This document shows, piece by piece, positions 33,078-44,543 of a stretch of 64,000 nucleotides of DNA. How positions within the stretch are numbered: position 1 is the first letter of the stretch; every line of letters starts with the position of its first letter. The stretch is from contig JAACJM010000047.1 in NCBI GenBank assembly GCA_013368315.1, forward strand, positions 186,001 to 250,000. Direction: 5' to 3'. The notes beneath the pieces are model-generated. The model searched no databases. It saw nothing but the letters and a program-made list of their open reading frames with translations, and had not been told where the DNA came from. The position numbers and the translations under genes were made by a program. This DNA is from Tetrapyrgos nigripes. Lineage: Eukaryota; Basidiomycota; Agaricomycetes; Agaricales; Campanellaceae.

Positions 33078-34546
33078 TGTGGACGGTGACCATTGACTTC
33101 AAGCCATGGGTGAGTAATGAATTTTGGATTTGAGTGCGCCACGCTGCGACATCTTTTTGTCGACAACGTTAACATTCGTGTCCCTAGTCAAAAAGCGCGT
33201 TCGCGTGGACCGATATTCTCGTCAATGGATGTATCTGTTGGATGTGCGAGGTTTTCTTCATTAGGCGATGTTGGAAGGTACACACACGGAGTCGACGTGG
33301 ATCTTTAGCTGACGGAATTCAAGATGACAGATAAAAGTCGTTGGGTGCTTTATCCACTTGGATTTGTGTCCTGCACGATACTGTTGGCCAACATATACCT
33401 GGTGAGTACGTGACACTGCTAGACGATTTCTTTTCAGGCTGATACACACCGTCCGATCTTTTAGACGATCAACCTGGCCCTCATCGTTGCTCAGTATGAT
33501 CATCAAAGACAAGTAACCGTCAAGTTTTCTTCCAGTCGTTCCTTATCTCACAGAGTCACTAGATCTTGAAAGGCGCAAGTTTTCTCATGCCGTCTGTGAG
33601 CCAAATTACTGTTTGTACTATGTAGATGAATTGGCAGTCTGATATCGGTGATCAGATCCAAATCGCCTTTTCCTACTGGATCTTTTCTTCTTTAGGTGTG
33701 TCACTGAAAATGGTCTCTTCACCTTCAGTACTCATTCACATCAATACTGAACAGGCCTAGATATAGTTGTAGCTGGCATTTGCAAGTTCGCTTCACTTTC
33801 CTTCACTATTTTTCAAGCTGACAATCCTCGGATGAAGTGAGCTTTCACCTTTGGCGTTCCAAGACTGGCTACAAATCCTCAGATGAAGTTGTCAATTCTG
33901 TCATTTGGATTACTTGTGTCTCTGCGGCTCTGCCCTGTCTTAGTATGGTGGCTGCAGTCTCTGTATACCATTGCGTATGGGTTCTCATAATCTACGCGTC
34001 GCTCTACGTCTTACGAGCCTTTCGCAGAAACAACAAAGCAATATCGTTTTATTTTTCGTCCTCCTCACAGGCAAGCTCTATGCGTTTGGGCTTTTGCGCA
34101 CTCTAAATGCACGTGGATATCTTCGCGTCAGAATGAACTCGAATGATATGGGAAGGGTAAATCTTTGGGATCAAGCGCAAGATACTGCGATCAATCCTGA
34201 GGCGAGTACTAGGTCATGATTCAAGTTGCAAATTTCTTACCATTCTTACGTTCTTCAGATGACAGAGTCCGGCATCATCAACCCAAAAGCTTCTCATGGT
34301 AGACCCTTCCCTTTCCGCGCGCCATCACGTCCTTCCGACACCGGAACGACCAGCAACAGGGGCTCATATCATCTTACTCGATTAGATGAAGAGATAGCAC
34401 CCCCCGAGAGGCCAATTCGTCGCACATCAGGAATTGCACCTCTTAGTCCGGAGGTCGTGTTCAGCAGCCCTCGCATGGATTTTTCTGAAAGAGGCTACTC
34501 AACACGCCGGGTCACTAGTATCGCTGCTGGCAGAATTGGCCACTGA
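32719..34546 (+). CDS. Serpentine seven-helix membrane protein, DUF6534-like (intact copy)
   Basis: Exons 32719-32987, 33049-33109, 33188-33277, 33324-33401 and 33465 onward join in phase. The start MYEYGFLDTTNANAS is a short extracellular-type segment with possible N-glycosylation sites. Helices follow: GSVLLDGIIQAFLLGFVLAQ, KRLFVGVVAVLSLLQ, SAFAWTDILVNGCICWMCEV, VLYPLGFVSCTILLANIYL, IAFSYWIFSSLGLDIVVAGI and more, then the conserved ending LYAFGLLRTLNARGYLRVR of the DUF6534 domain and a Ser/Pro-rich cytoplasmic tail. Such proteins are expanded in mushrooms; no molecular role is established. The first two exons are part of a segmental duplication shared with 29553-30078. Later exon borders are approximate. 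Confidence 0.8.
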
Positions 34547-34802
34547 GGATAGCTTGTGATTTACTTACTTTACAAGGAGATGTACTCTCATTTGGCGTTG
34601 AAATCACGCTCTGGTCGCACTTGTAACTGTTTTGGGAGATACTAGTGACTACTACATCCATACAATGTAATTTCAACACCCTTTACATGCCACTATACCA
34701 CATACATTATTCAAAAAACAAATAGGACATTCCAAACATACATGATGCAAAGAAGATTCGACAAAAATAGATCAAGAAAAAGAAGTCCGTCATACCAATC
34801 CC

Positions 34803-37680
34803 TCAAGCCCGGCCCAACGACTTCACCCACGCCTTCTTAACCCCATACTCAACAATCTCTCCAGCGCAAGAAGGGTTTGAACTCACTGCTGGAGCGGTTG
34901 CCTTCTTCCGCCCCTTGGTACTAGCTTTCGCCTTGGAGATAGCATTCATACACTGAGCAAGCCATCCCTCCAAGTCAACCAAGCATTCATAACACTCCCT
35001 CTCGCTAAAAGTCAAAGTCGAAGCAGAATTGCTTGACGCTGGTGCCAACACCGATGGCAAGGTTTGATTCTGATTCTTGCGTGGAGTAGCAGGCATTTTA
35101 GGTACCTTGAGGTGCTTCGAACGCATTAGTTTGAGGAGAAGGTAGTGGAGCCACTGCGTCCATGCATAGAGGTCAGAAGGCGATAAAAATGAAGGTAAAG
35201 AGATTCTACTCACCATCACATTAGTGAGAGGATTAAACCCTTCCCAATTATTCGAATTGTGTTTCTTCATGAGTCGGTAGACATCAAATTGGTAGTCACC
35301 TGTGTTCACAAAGGCATAAACAGAAGAACAATTAGACGACTGACTTGTTCTAGCGTGAAACGAAACAAGCACATACCTTCACCCCAAAAAATCTCCTCAT
35401 CAAATGGTGTCCAATGCACCATTTCCCCGCCAGCACCATCTCCTGCGTCCATTCTCGCTAGTCCGAGGTCGATTATCGTGGTGTGTATACCGTGGATAGG
35501 GTCGTCCATCACAGCTTTTTGTGCCTGAATCTGAGTCGGACGATGTCGTCCCGTCGTGTTCAAATTATGTTCCTGCATAGGTCTAGGCATTATAGCAGGC
35601 GCAGAAGGGAGGTTCTTGATGAGTATTTGACCCCAGTGGAGATCGCGATGCTTCAGAATCAGAAGTCAGGGAGAAAGTCAAGGTCCTACAAGGTTAGTGA
35701 ACTGTCAAAGCTCCTGCCAGTATGTGTCACAACACACCTCAAACGAAACCAGTTGCTCTGCGTGCGCCAAGGTTTTGGCCACTTGCCAAAATATACTACA
35801 CGCCTGTCGCCAACCGGTTTTAGTTGGGTTTGAGAAGGTGTAGGTTTCCAAATCGGGTCCGCCATTAGGTAGGACTATGATTGCGTAGACTTGTGAGACG
35901 TTGAAGGTATCTGTATGGGACAAGAACAAAGAGAAGAGTGAGCCTGCGATACAGAACGTTTGGTATCAGCTCACCAGGTCTCTCACTCTCGGAACCATTC
36001 TTCTCCAAATACTCATCCCAAAGCTTCAACAGCAGCTGGGGATACCGTCCACGGACCACATAAGTCTTCAACAGTCTCACGAAATTCTCGCAAACATCAC
36101 CCATAGCCCGAGTGACGATGATTTCCTTCAAAACGTCTTTGGCATCGCTTGGAGCGGGTCCATCCTGAGTATCACTAGAGTCACCGCTATATCTAGCTTT
36201 CAGAGAACGAGCACTCAAATTGAGACCCGGACTCTCATCACGAATAGGGATGACTTTGAGCACCACATCTCCAATGCCATATACCTCGGAATAGCTGGCT
36301 TCGCCGACTTTCCTAAATTTGTATGAGGAAGGTACGTTGGGTGAATACTTCCTCACGACAGGATCAAATGGAAAGGTCTCGATGAATGCAGAGAATTCGT
36401 GTAAACCGCATTCTCCTTGGTGACATTCCTCCAGCAAAGGAACGAGATATTCGGCAATGACAGGTTTCTCGTGAAGTGGCGCATCAGGGAAGTGGAGTCC
36501 GATATTTGGATCAGACAAGTCTATTGAGAAGTCTAGTTCGGAGTCACTGAGAGGTGAAGGAGGACTTGGAGGCTCGAAGAGTTTTTTCTGTCGATGCCGA
36601 ATTGGTGTGAGTTGGCGTGGTTTGATGAGCGGGGATAGAGGGTGTTTGAACTGTGTCTGGGCCTGATGAGGTGGGCTGAAGGATATGGGTGGCTCGGGTG
36701 ACGCAGACGGAACCACTGCTTTGATCAGAGCAGCAAGGGGAGGAGATGGTGGAGGTATAAGGACTTCGACACGTGAGACGGGTTGCTTTCTGGGTGCAGC
36801 AACTACAGACTGGGGTTTAGATTTTGAGACTGCTTTCTTTGGCTGTGCTACGGGGCTAGGAGGCGCTTGATCCTCGTCTGAATCATCAGACACAACAACG
36901 TTCGCTCGTTTCGCCATGCGTTTAGGTTTCCGGACTGCAGGTGATACCTCATCGGTTTCGCTGTCGGATACTAGTATCGGCTTCTTTTTTGGAGCGATAT
37001 TTCCTCGATCTCGCTGTCGTAAGCAAGTTTGGGCTTCCTAGTAGGAGGAGGTATTTCCTCTATGCTGCTGTCGACGAGTTGTGGCCTCCCACCTGGAGCA
37101 GATATTTCCTCGATTTCGCTGTTGAAGACTAGTTTAGGTTTTCGTGACTCCTTCCGCGCACCATCTCTATGCCTTGTCCCTCCTGATATCCTCCTCTCAT
37201 GACTGATCTTATTCCATCATCATCCAACACAATAATATCCATCTCCACTTCCACATTCTTCGGTTTACGGGGCGTACCCTTTGCTCCAGCTAATCTCGCC
37301 CTCTTGCGAGCAAGCCCTGACACTGCAGGCGAGCCTGGTGTATTGGGTTCACGAACTGCAAATGGGGTACGAGAAGGAGTACCCTGCACCTCCTGTTTAC
37401 GCAGGACAATTTGTCGTAGAGATTGAGCGACCGGCGACTGCTGCTTCTTCTTCTTGTTTACGGGTATAGGTTTCACAGGAGCTGGTTTCGCTTTTTTGAC
37501 TACTTGATTCTCCCGATTCTTCATTTTAGATGCCACAGGAGCGAATTGAGTTGGAGGCATGTCGTCGAAGATGCTACTGGCTGAAGAAGTGCCAGTGTAT
37601 GCGCTGTCATCGTATACGCTGACTATACGCTGAGTGCGTTTCCCATAAGAGTTGACTTTCTTGGTACGGGATCCGAGCAT
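34803..37680 (-). CDS. Haspin-type protein kinase (histone H3 Thr3 kinase)
   Basis: The C-terminal kinase domain is of the haspin type: KFRKVGEASYSEVYGIGDVV and VLKVIPI (ATP site), DAKDVLKEIIVTRAMGD, IVLPNGGPDLE (hinge), HRDLHWGQIL (catalytic loop), IIDLGLARMD (haspin DLG instead of DFG), and DYQFDVYRLMKKHN near the end. The long N-terminal part is basic and Pro-rich, with a repeat SEIEEIS/SSIEEIP/SETDEVS after RKPKL-like blocks. The start at 37680 gives MLGSRTKKVNSYGKR. Haspin marks mitotic chromosomes by H3T3 phosphorylation. The frame breaks twice in the N-terminal half, near 37140-37205 and at a T6 run at 36985-36990; both look like one-base deletions. The kinase domain is intact. It is head to head with PSF2. 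Confidence 0.88.
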
Positions 37681-37916
37681 GGTGACGAGTGAAGAAACGC
37701 AGAGCACTACAGCTCCTGCGACGAATGAGGCTGAAAAGAGCGAAAGAGTAGCAATGATGGTGGGATTTTGAGAGTAACTGGGTGCTATGAAAACTTGAGC
37801 TATATGCACATCAGAATGGGGTATTGTTCACCTTGGAAGGAGAGCAGAGAAGCGACTACGCCGACAGCAAAAGGTCAACCTACAACGCGTTGCAGCCACG
37901 TGATCGTTGCCCCGCC
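37681..37916. promoter_or_regulatory. 236 bp divergent promoter, haspin / PSF2
   Basis: Start codons of haspin (-) and PSF2 (+) point away from each other. The block contains the word acgcgt (near 37884), which resembles the MluI cell-cycle box ACGCGT of yeast G1/S genes. One copy alone is weak evidence. Confidence 0.45.
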
Positions 37917-38682
37917 ATGTCCCTACCTCCATCCCTCCGAACGTCTGTAACGCCCACAGAACTAGAACTCATCGCAACCCAGCAGCTCATCGAAATCATT
38001 CCTCTAATCGCAATGGAAAAAACTGCTTTCATCTCGGTACTCGACTTCGTATACGCGATCCAGATCACATCTTGAAAAAGCCAAATGCACAGGGCGCTTA
38101 TGGTCCACTTCGTCCTCCACATAGAGCGAAAATTCCTATCTGGATGGCTGTCAATCTCAAATTGAAGAAAAAGTGTCATATACTTCCACCTTATTGGCTT
38201 AATGTCGGTGGGTGGTTCTTTGAACCCTCTTTCTACCCAGTTATTCAAACAAAGTCTTTCAGAGTTCTTACAAGCTCGTCTGAATGAGGAAACCTCAGAA
38301 GCTGGATTTAGTCGTCTTCCTTTTCGTTTCGCAGAAGTTGCCAAAGTGCTCTTAGACGTGTGCGTGCCACTTTTTGATTCCTGTGTTCACCTAAACCCAA
38401 CGGTATCACAGGGCTCCCGACGATATACAAGATACAGAGAAGATTCGCTCCATTCTCAAAGATCTGCGTGAAGCGCGTCAAGCTAAGAGTAGGGAGGGTT
38501 TAGCAAACTTGGACCGAGGAGAATTCAGTGTAAGGCAAATCGTTCCTCTGTCTTTATTGTCAACTCATCGATTTCAGCTTCCAAATTTTTGCTCATTGGA
38601 GATTAACGAAGTCAGGCCATTTTTCGTTCGCTCAATGGCCATTCTTCAACAACTGTACCGGGAACCAAGCGATGCGGTCTAA
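37917..38682 (+). CDS. PSF2: GINS complex subunit PSF2
   Basis: The start MSLPPSLRTSVTPTELELIA continues QQLIEIIPLIAMEKTAFIS, YGPLRPPHRAKIPIWMAVNL, KLKKKCHILPPYWLNV, EFLQARLNEETSEAG, PFRFAEVAKVLLDV, KIRSILKDLREARQAKSREG and NEVRPFFVRSMAILQQ. These are the conserved PSF2 blocks in order, and the length of about 200 residues is normal. Introns of 50-60 bp are GT-AG and in phase, including the join WLNV/EFLQ. GINS is part of the CMG replicative helicase. The gene shares a divergent promoter with haspin, another cell-cycle gene. Confidence 0.95.
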
Positions 38683-38846
38683 TACGCATTTTTGTATTCA
38701 AAGTGTAATAATATTTTTCAGCTTGCATGCATTGTATCCTGTACTCTGTAAACCAGTCTGCAAGTTGGGATTACACTAAAACGTGAATGAACAAGTCCAT
38801 GAAAGAAGTCCGGAGAAGTAAGATTGTTCATATGTCGTAAATCGTA

Positions 38847-41800
38847 TTAAGCATCCAATTTCTCCATCAGTTTATCGAGCTTGGCTTTCAGCTCCTTTAT
38901 CTCGAGCATCATAAGTGTATCAGTGGACTAAATCAAAGACGATGAGCACTACATCATCAAACGTCAACCTTCAGCAAATCATATGCTCACCTGAGCAGTA
39001 TTAGGGAACACCTTGACCAGCTCCGCAAACGGCACCTTACTAATACTCAAACCACCCCTTGCATCGTCCTCAGACGGTTCAGGATCCCGGTGTTTATCAT
39101 AATTGTCATCGCCTTGATTATCACCGGAAAGCCAATTCTTGACCCAACGAGCCTCTTCTTCTTGGAACGTCTCAGAGAGTGCTATCAACGTCAGAGGAAT
39201 GAAAAACATGATACGCATGACGAAACGGTTGAGCTGGAAGATAATGTTGGTTGAGTACACCAAAGAACATTGTGAGAGTATAACAGATGGGCTTACGGAT
39301 GCATAGGCGCGCTCGCTCAAAACATATCTGGGGATATGCTTAGCCATCTCAAGGTATGGAGCATACACGGAAAATACATACTCAAAAGGAGAAACAAAGA
39401 TCATCTCCACAAGGTTGAAGGGTGCAGGATAAACATACGAGTCTGGTGCTCGTATCATTCCTACAGTTTTTCCAGCAAAGAAAGCGAGGAACTGTGCTTC
39501 TGCGTCTCCTACCACCTACAGCATACTCGTCAGTGAAAGCCTATAAAGGTCAATGCTGAGTATTTCTTACATCGTCATAGGCAGAAGAGAACAGCGAGAT
39601 CAATACGTTGAGCAAGATGATGAGTGTTACAATGTTCCATCTGGCAGAATTAGTCAGAGGTTGCTTCTCTGGAGCTTCAAATGAATTCTTACAGGTAGTA
39701 CATCAATAGACCGGAGGGACTGCAAAGCAAGGTGAGCACACATTAAGAAGCAACGTCCATCTATGTTCACCTCTTGTCGTATGTCGTAAAATCGGGCGAC
39801 CTGAAACAACAATTCAGAGAGATCCACATTGGCTGGATTCCATGTATACGTACCCTAATAATCCTTGTATCAACGAGTTGACGACCTAGAAAGAGAAATG
39901 AGACCAGAGCTACATCCACAAAAGAACAAAAACCTTACAGATGACGGTGCCGCAACAGTTCCATCAGCAGCATCCAATGCGTACATGGCTTGCGCAAATC
40001 CAAGGCCCAAAATTGACAGCAACTATAAAACCTGGCATTAGCTGACCGATAGGAGTGTATGTGTAGAAGATCATACCGCGAAAAAGATCCCAGATTCCTG
40101 AAGCATGCGAGCGACGCAAATTTGCATCATCCCAACGTATCTATATGCATCGTCGGGATCAACTATGATAAAAAAGTGAAGGGAGACTCACTGGTATCCA
40201 TCAAATACGGTGATCAACTCTGTTCAACAGGGTCATTGGGTCAAACGACTCGGACATCTGGATCAAAAGTGACGACGTACTCATCCTGTATCTAAAATCA
40301 GGCCCCGGTATTCACGACACACGCAAGAAAAACACATACCAGATCAACGGTGAGACAAAACTCAACACTTGGAAACTGGTCACTCGAAGGTGGGTGGACT
40401 TTTCATCTATAGCTCTGATCCCAATTACCCGTAAGATGAAAGCAGCTAGAAGAAGTGAATCCGTGATGATAGCGACGACATTCCAGAAAGAAAAGGCCCT
40501 CCAGGTAACGAAACGCAATAGCTTGAAGAACTAAAATGCAAAAATGAGATTCCACCTTCTAGACCGTCCCTTGAAGACATGTTCTCACCTTGTGGACATC
40601 TGAAACAGGAAGCTAGATATCAGCATAAAATGGCAGGAGAGCGACAAGTACTTACCTTCAAAGATGATCGACAAGGCCAGAGTATACAAGACCACCTCCC
40701 AAGCATCCATGTCGTTGTCATACGTCGGATCTGTGAGACGTTCTACCGGTTGACGGACTGGGAAAATATATCAAAAACCAAATTTGTCAATAAAGAAAGA
40801 ACGAACATACCAGCTTGGGAGTAGGCCAAAAGGAAAAAACAACCAGACGATGATCTTTATGAGATTTTGATAACTTTTGGACAAATGTCAGGAACGGTGC
40901 GATGATAATTATTGAAGACACTGTACCGTGGAACGCTCAATCGAGAGGGGTCAAGATGGTCCCAGAAAGACCCACTGCGGGTATCCGAGTAGGGGATGTC
41001 TGTTCCAAGGAATTAGACGTTACGCTTGTAAAAAGTGAGGTGCGCTTACAATCAATCTCATGCACGTCCACCTCCTCACTTTTCTGGACGATGTCCCCAA
41101 CCCATAGAGCCTTCACAACTAGCGGGTCCAGATCAGGAACGATGGACACTCACGACAAGGTTCAAACTCACCATCTTGAGATTCGGTCGAAGACAGAAAG
41201 ATTGTACTAAACAAAAATGAGACAACAATCTAAGGGTCTGATATGAGCACATACGCATGAGTGTCAATAGCCATTTCCAGAGCACTGCATGGATCGCTAT
41301 CGTCTCCGTCTATCTGCTTATGCTTATAACGCGTGGACATGATTGCATTGAGACGGTCTGGAGCGGTTTTGTGCACTATCCTCCTTGCGAGCACTTCGCA
41401 GGCAACAGCTGGGAAAGTTGTCAGTTCGCTGTCTCGATAAAGTAAATGCAGAGGTACCTCGACCATAATCTTCGTCATAGTCTGCAGGGTTATGCTGCGC
41501 ATCCCAAAGAAATTCGGCTCGAGCTCGTAAAAGGCAGTAAGGAAGCTTTTCCAAAGCATCATTCAAGCGTCCAAAATAATGTAACGAGGAGACATACTGC
41601 TTCAACAAAATCCCCTGCGGCTGCGGTGTATGCAGAGATCACCTATCCATTGAAATGAGAAAACGACCGATGCCCCGGAACAAAAGAGAACCTGCAAACC
41701 TCCGGGGTGATGACTCTGCTAGTAGGTGCCGAGATATCTTCGGGAGCGACTTCCACCGGGAGTAATCGGAGTGTAAGGGCGCGAAGTCTGCCCACCAGCT

Positions 41801-41942
41801 CTGTTGAAAATCCTGTCAGATTTGCATGACGTCTAGTGTCGGAGCACATACTGGTTAACGAATCCGAAGAAGGCTTGACGGACTGGACAGAGACGAGGGA
41901 CTGTCTATCTCCACCGTCACCGTCAGCGTTGAGGCCTGGCAT
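38847..41942 (-). CDS. YVC1: YVC1-type TRP cation channel
   Basis: The start MPGLNADGDGGDRQSLVSVQ is followed by a cytoplasmic block: KLVGRLRALTLRLLPVEVAP, SRVITPEVISAYTAAAGDFV, LPYCLLRARAEFLWDAQHNP, ADYDEDYGR, VACEVLARRIVHKTAPDRLN, SALEMAIDTH. This order is typical of the fungal vacuolar TRP channel family. The middle part has several membrane segments spread over many short exons. The C-terminal region has GKTVGMIRAPDSYVYPAPFN and FVMRIMFFIPLTLIAL. The end is a coiled coil (MLEIKELKAKLDKLMEKL). Yvc1 releases Ca from the vacuole on mechanical or osmotic stimulus. Only 145 bp separate it from the ARPC3 start. Confidence 0.88.
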
Positions 41943-42087
41943 AGTTGGGTCGTGGTGATGGTTGGTAACAAGAAGCAATTACGGTGCGCTTGGGCTGTTC
42001 CTGTCTTTTTGGACGTCATCGTTTCGCGTCAACACCGGTTAACGAAATCGGTGCATGTGACGGCTCACGACTGCGTTTCTTGCCTTC
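41943..42087. promoter_or_regulatory. 145 bp divergent promoter, YVC1 / ARC18
   Basis: The start codons of YVC1 (-) and ARC18 (+) lie 145 bp apart and face away from each other. No TATA box seen. Confidence 0.45.
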
Positions 42088-42792
42088 ATGCCTGTAAGTC
42101 TCGTCGATATACTCGGACGTTCTGCTCAGTCCCATCTCTTACCAGGCATATCACTCATCTTTCAACGAAGAATCCGATGTTCGTCAAGTCGGAAACTTGG
42201 CCATTCTACCAATTAAAACAAAGTTTCGCGGGGTTGCACCTACGGGTGTGTTCTTGACAATTCCCGTTCTGTCCTGTCCTATGCTCACAGATCACCATTA
42301 TCAGCGGACCCATCCCAGGCGGATATAATCGACGAAACCCTAGATCTGTTCCGTGCCAATTCACTGTTCAGGAACTTTGAAATCAAAGGCCCAGCCGACC
42401 GTACACTTATTGTCCTAATCCTCTTCATATCCGATTGCCTTGCAAAGATTGGAAGCGCAAAGACGACCCCTGCGAAGATTGAAGCTACCAAATTGCTCAA
42501 CACTTTATCGGTGGACAGTTTTCCTATACCTGGAGACGCAAACTTTGCGCTCAATGCTCACTATGCAGCGCCTGCAAGTCGTGCTGATTCTGGTGCGCTC
42601 TTCACGTGTATGCTCTTTAGTATATCTGCTCTAACAGATTTCCAGACTACCTACGATCATATCTTACACAAGTTCGTCAGGAACTGAGCAGTCGGCTGGT
42701 CGAAATCCTGTATGGCCAAGGAGATGTTCCTAAGTAAATGGTGGATGTCGTTCCAGAAGAGGCGCTTCATGAACAGGAGTCTAGGCGCATAG
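42088..42792 (+). CDS. ARC18: Arp2/3 complex subunit 3 (ARPC3/ARC18, p21)
   Basis: The first coding exon has only two codons (42088-42093, Met-Pro), followed by AYHSSFNEESDVRQVGNLAI from 42146. Then ILPIKTKFRGVAPTG, IDETLDLFRANSLFRNFEIK, LILFISDCLAKIGSAKT, FALNAHYAAPASRADSDYLR, QELSSRLVEILYGQGDVP. These are the ARPC3 hallmarks; the subunit bridges Arp3 in the actin-nucleating complex. The conserved last residues SKWWMSFQKRRFMNRSLG are in the next frame, because of one extra base (A run at 42732-42733). Without that base the protein would run to the stop at 42790-42792; as written it stops at 42734-42736. Confidence 0.92.
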
Positions 42793-42881
42793 GGCTCGCA
42801 TCGTAGAACATCAACTGTACCATCTCATACATCGCAATACAGATACGGAATACAAACTTGTAATGGACGACTATAGTAACC

Positions 42882-44543
42882 CTACTTTTTTCTTCTCCTC
42901 TCATTAGGATTTTTCCGCCCATAACCAATCACAGGCATCTCTCCGTCCATTCCACCGCTTCTAATGCTCCTACCCTTACCGCCTGGTCCCGCAGCAATAA
43001 TTTCAGGGACCCAATCTGGGTCCATCCAGCTTCCTATCGCCACACCATCACTACCACCTTTTGAAGATAAAATCCCTTTCATCATCTTCGCCTCCTCTCT
43101 TTCTCTCTTATTGTCCGCTCGCTTCTTTGCCCTGACATACTCTATCTGATCCTCTCGTAAAATAAGCCCTTCTCCCGACCCAGTCTTTGCAGAGCCTGCT
43201 TTCGGTGCTGGTATCGAATATTTTGTACCACGGGTTCTGTACTGGAAGTTAGGTTTAAGATGGACCTGCATGACAGGTTCCTTGTCGGATGCGTTCGGCG
43301 ACGACAGAGTCACCGAGGCACGTATAAGAGAGTTATTTCCACATGAGGGACAGAATTTTTTAGACGAGTCTTTACATATCCTACACGCAACATCATGGCG
43401 TCAGTAGATGTAAAGCATAGACACATAAGAAAAACATACTTGAAGCACGCATGACATCTCAAAACCCATGTTTTCACCTTCCTAATCCTCTTCCCCTCCG
43501 TACCCACTAAATTCAACCCCATCTGCAACAAAACATTTTGCATCGCAAAATCAGCGGTCATACAACCCACATCGACGTCCTCATCTTGAGATTTTTTGCC
43601 GTTGGCGTCAGAGGGTAAAAGATTAAGAGCACGAGATTTATGAAATGCGACGTTGGAGGGTGTTATCCATTCTCCTTCTCCGTCGTCGTCGTCATCGGAA
43701 GGATCGTCGTATATTGGTCCGTTGGGTGATGAAGGATTTGGCTGGGAAGCGGGAGTGGGATCATCATTCTTTATGGAGTGAAGCTCTACACTGAGAGGTT
43801 CCTTCTCGACGCCTTCGTCCTCACCTTGATCTTCATCGTCAGGATTTGAAGGTTCCGTACCATCTTCCTCCTGTGATTCTGCTTTATCGGACTGCGTAGA
43901 TGGAGATGGATCAAGCGTAGGTGCCGGAGTAATATTTTCAGTCTTTTCAGTTGAGGTTGTCTCTGGGGCTGAGGATGTCGAAGGCTCTTCAGCAGCAGTT
44001 TCCTTCACCTACTAAGTAGCACTGGTATAAGCCATTCATCCCAATCCCATTAGCTTGTAGTGAATAAGTAGATAACTCGCCTGCTGAGAGTCCTTCAAGT
44101 CTTCTCCCTCCTGCTTCTCCTTCTCCTTCTGCTTCAGCTTTTCTGCTTGAACATGTAACGTGTGCGTCAAAGCCAATATACACAAATCTGGATGCGAAAG
44201 AACTGCATAATCTCCGGTTTTCTTTGCGTATTGGATCACTGCAATCAAATAAAAAGAGTAAAAAACCAGGTCAGGTCCCACCATAACTAAAATATGCGTA
44301 TAAAAACAACCACGAACCTGCACTCAAACTCCCCGGCTCAGGCTCCCTAAGCTCAATCTTAATCCCAAAATTCAACCCGAGCCGTTCAAGATGTTCTTTA
44401 GCGTTTTTGTCCTTTAATTCAGCGAGGACTTGGGGAACGGTGATGAATGATTCGGCTAGACCTCGTAGAGGGGATAAAGAGAGAAGAGGACCGGCGTCGA
44501 GGACTAGTTGTTTGCATTTGGGTTTTTGAGATTGGGAGGACAT
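42882..44543 (-). CDS. NOB1: NOB1, 20S pre-rRNA endonuclease
   Basis: N-terminal PIN domain: KQLVLDAGPLLSLSPLRGLA (catalytic Asp), PQVLAELKDKNAKEHLERLG, and VIQYAKKTGDYAVLSHPDL with LCILALTHTLH (second acidic cluster). A long acidic Ser/Glu/Pro-rich insert follows, then the zinc ribbon WVLRCHACFKICKDSSKKFCPSCG (four Cys in two CxxC pairs; listed in pieces as CHACFK and FCPSCG) and the C-terminal GYGRKNPNERRRKK. NOB1 cuts at the 3' end of 18S rRNA in the cytoplasm. The intron at 44009-44081 joins DSQQ to VKETAAEE and must use a GC donor (CAGCAG/GCGAGT); the nearest GT gives the wrong frame. It is head to head with LEU2. Confidence 0.93.
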
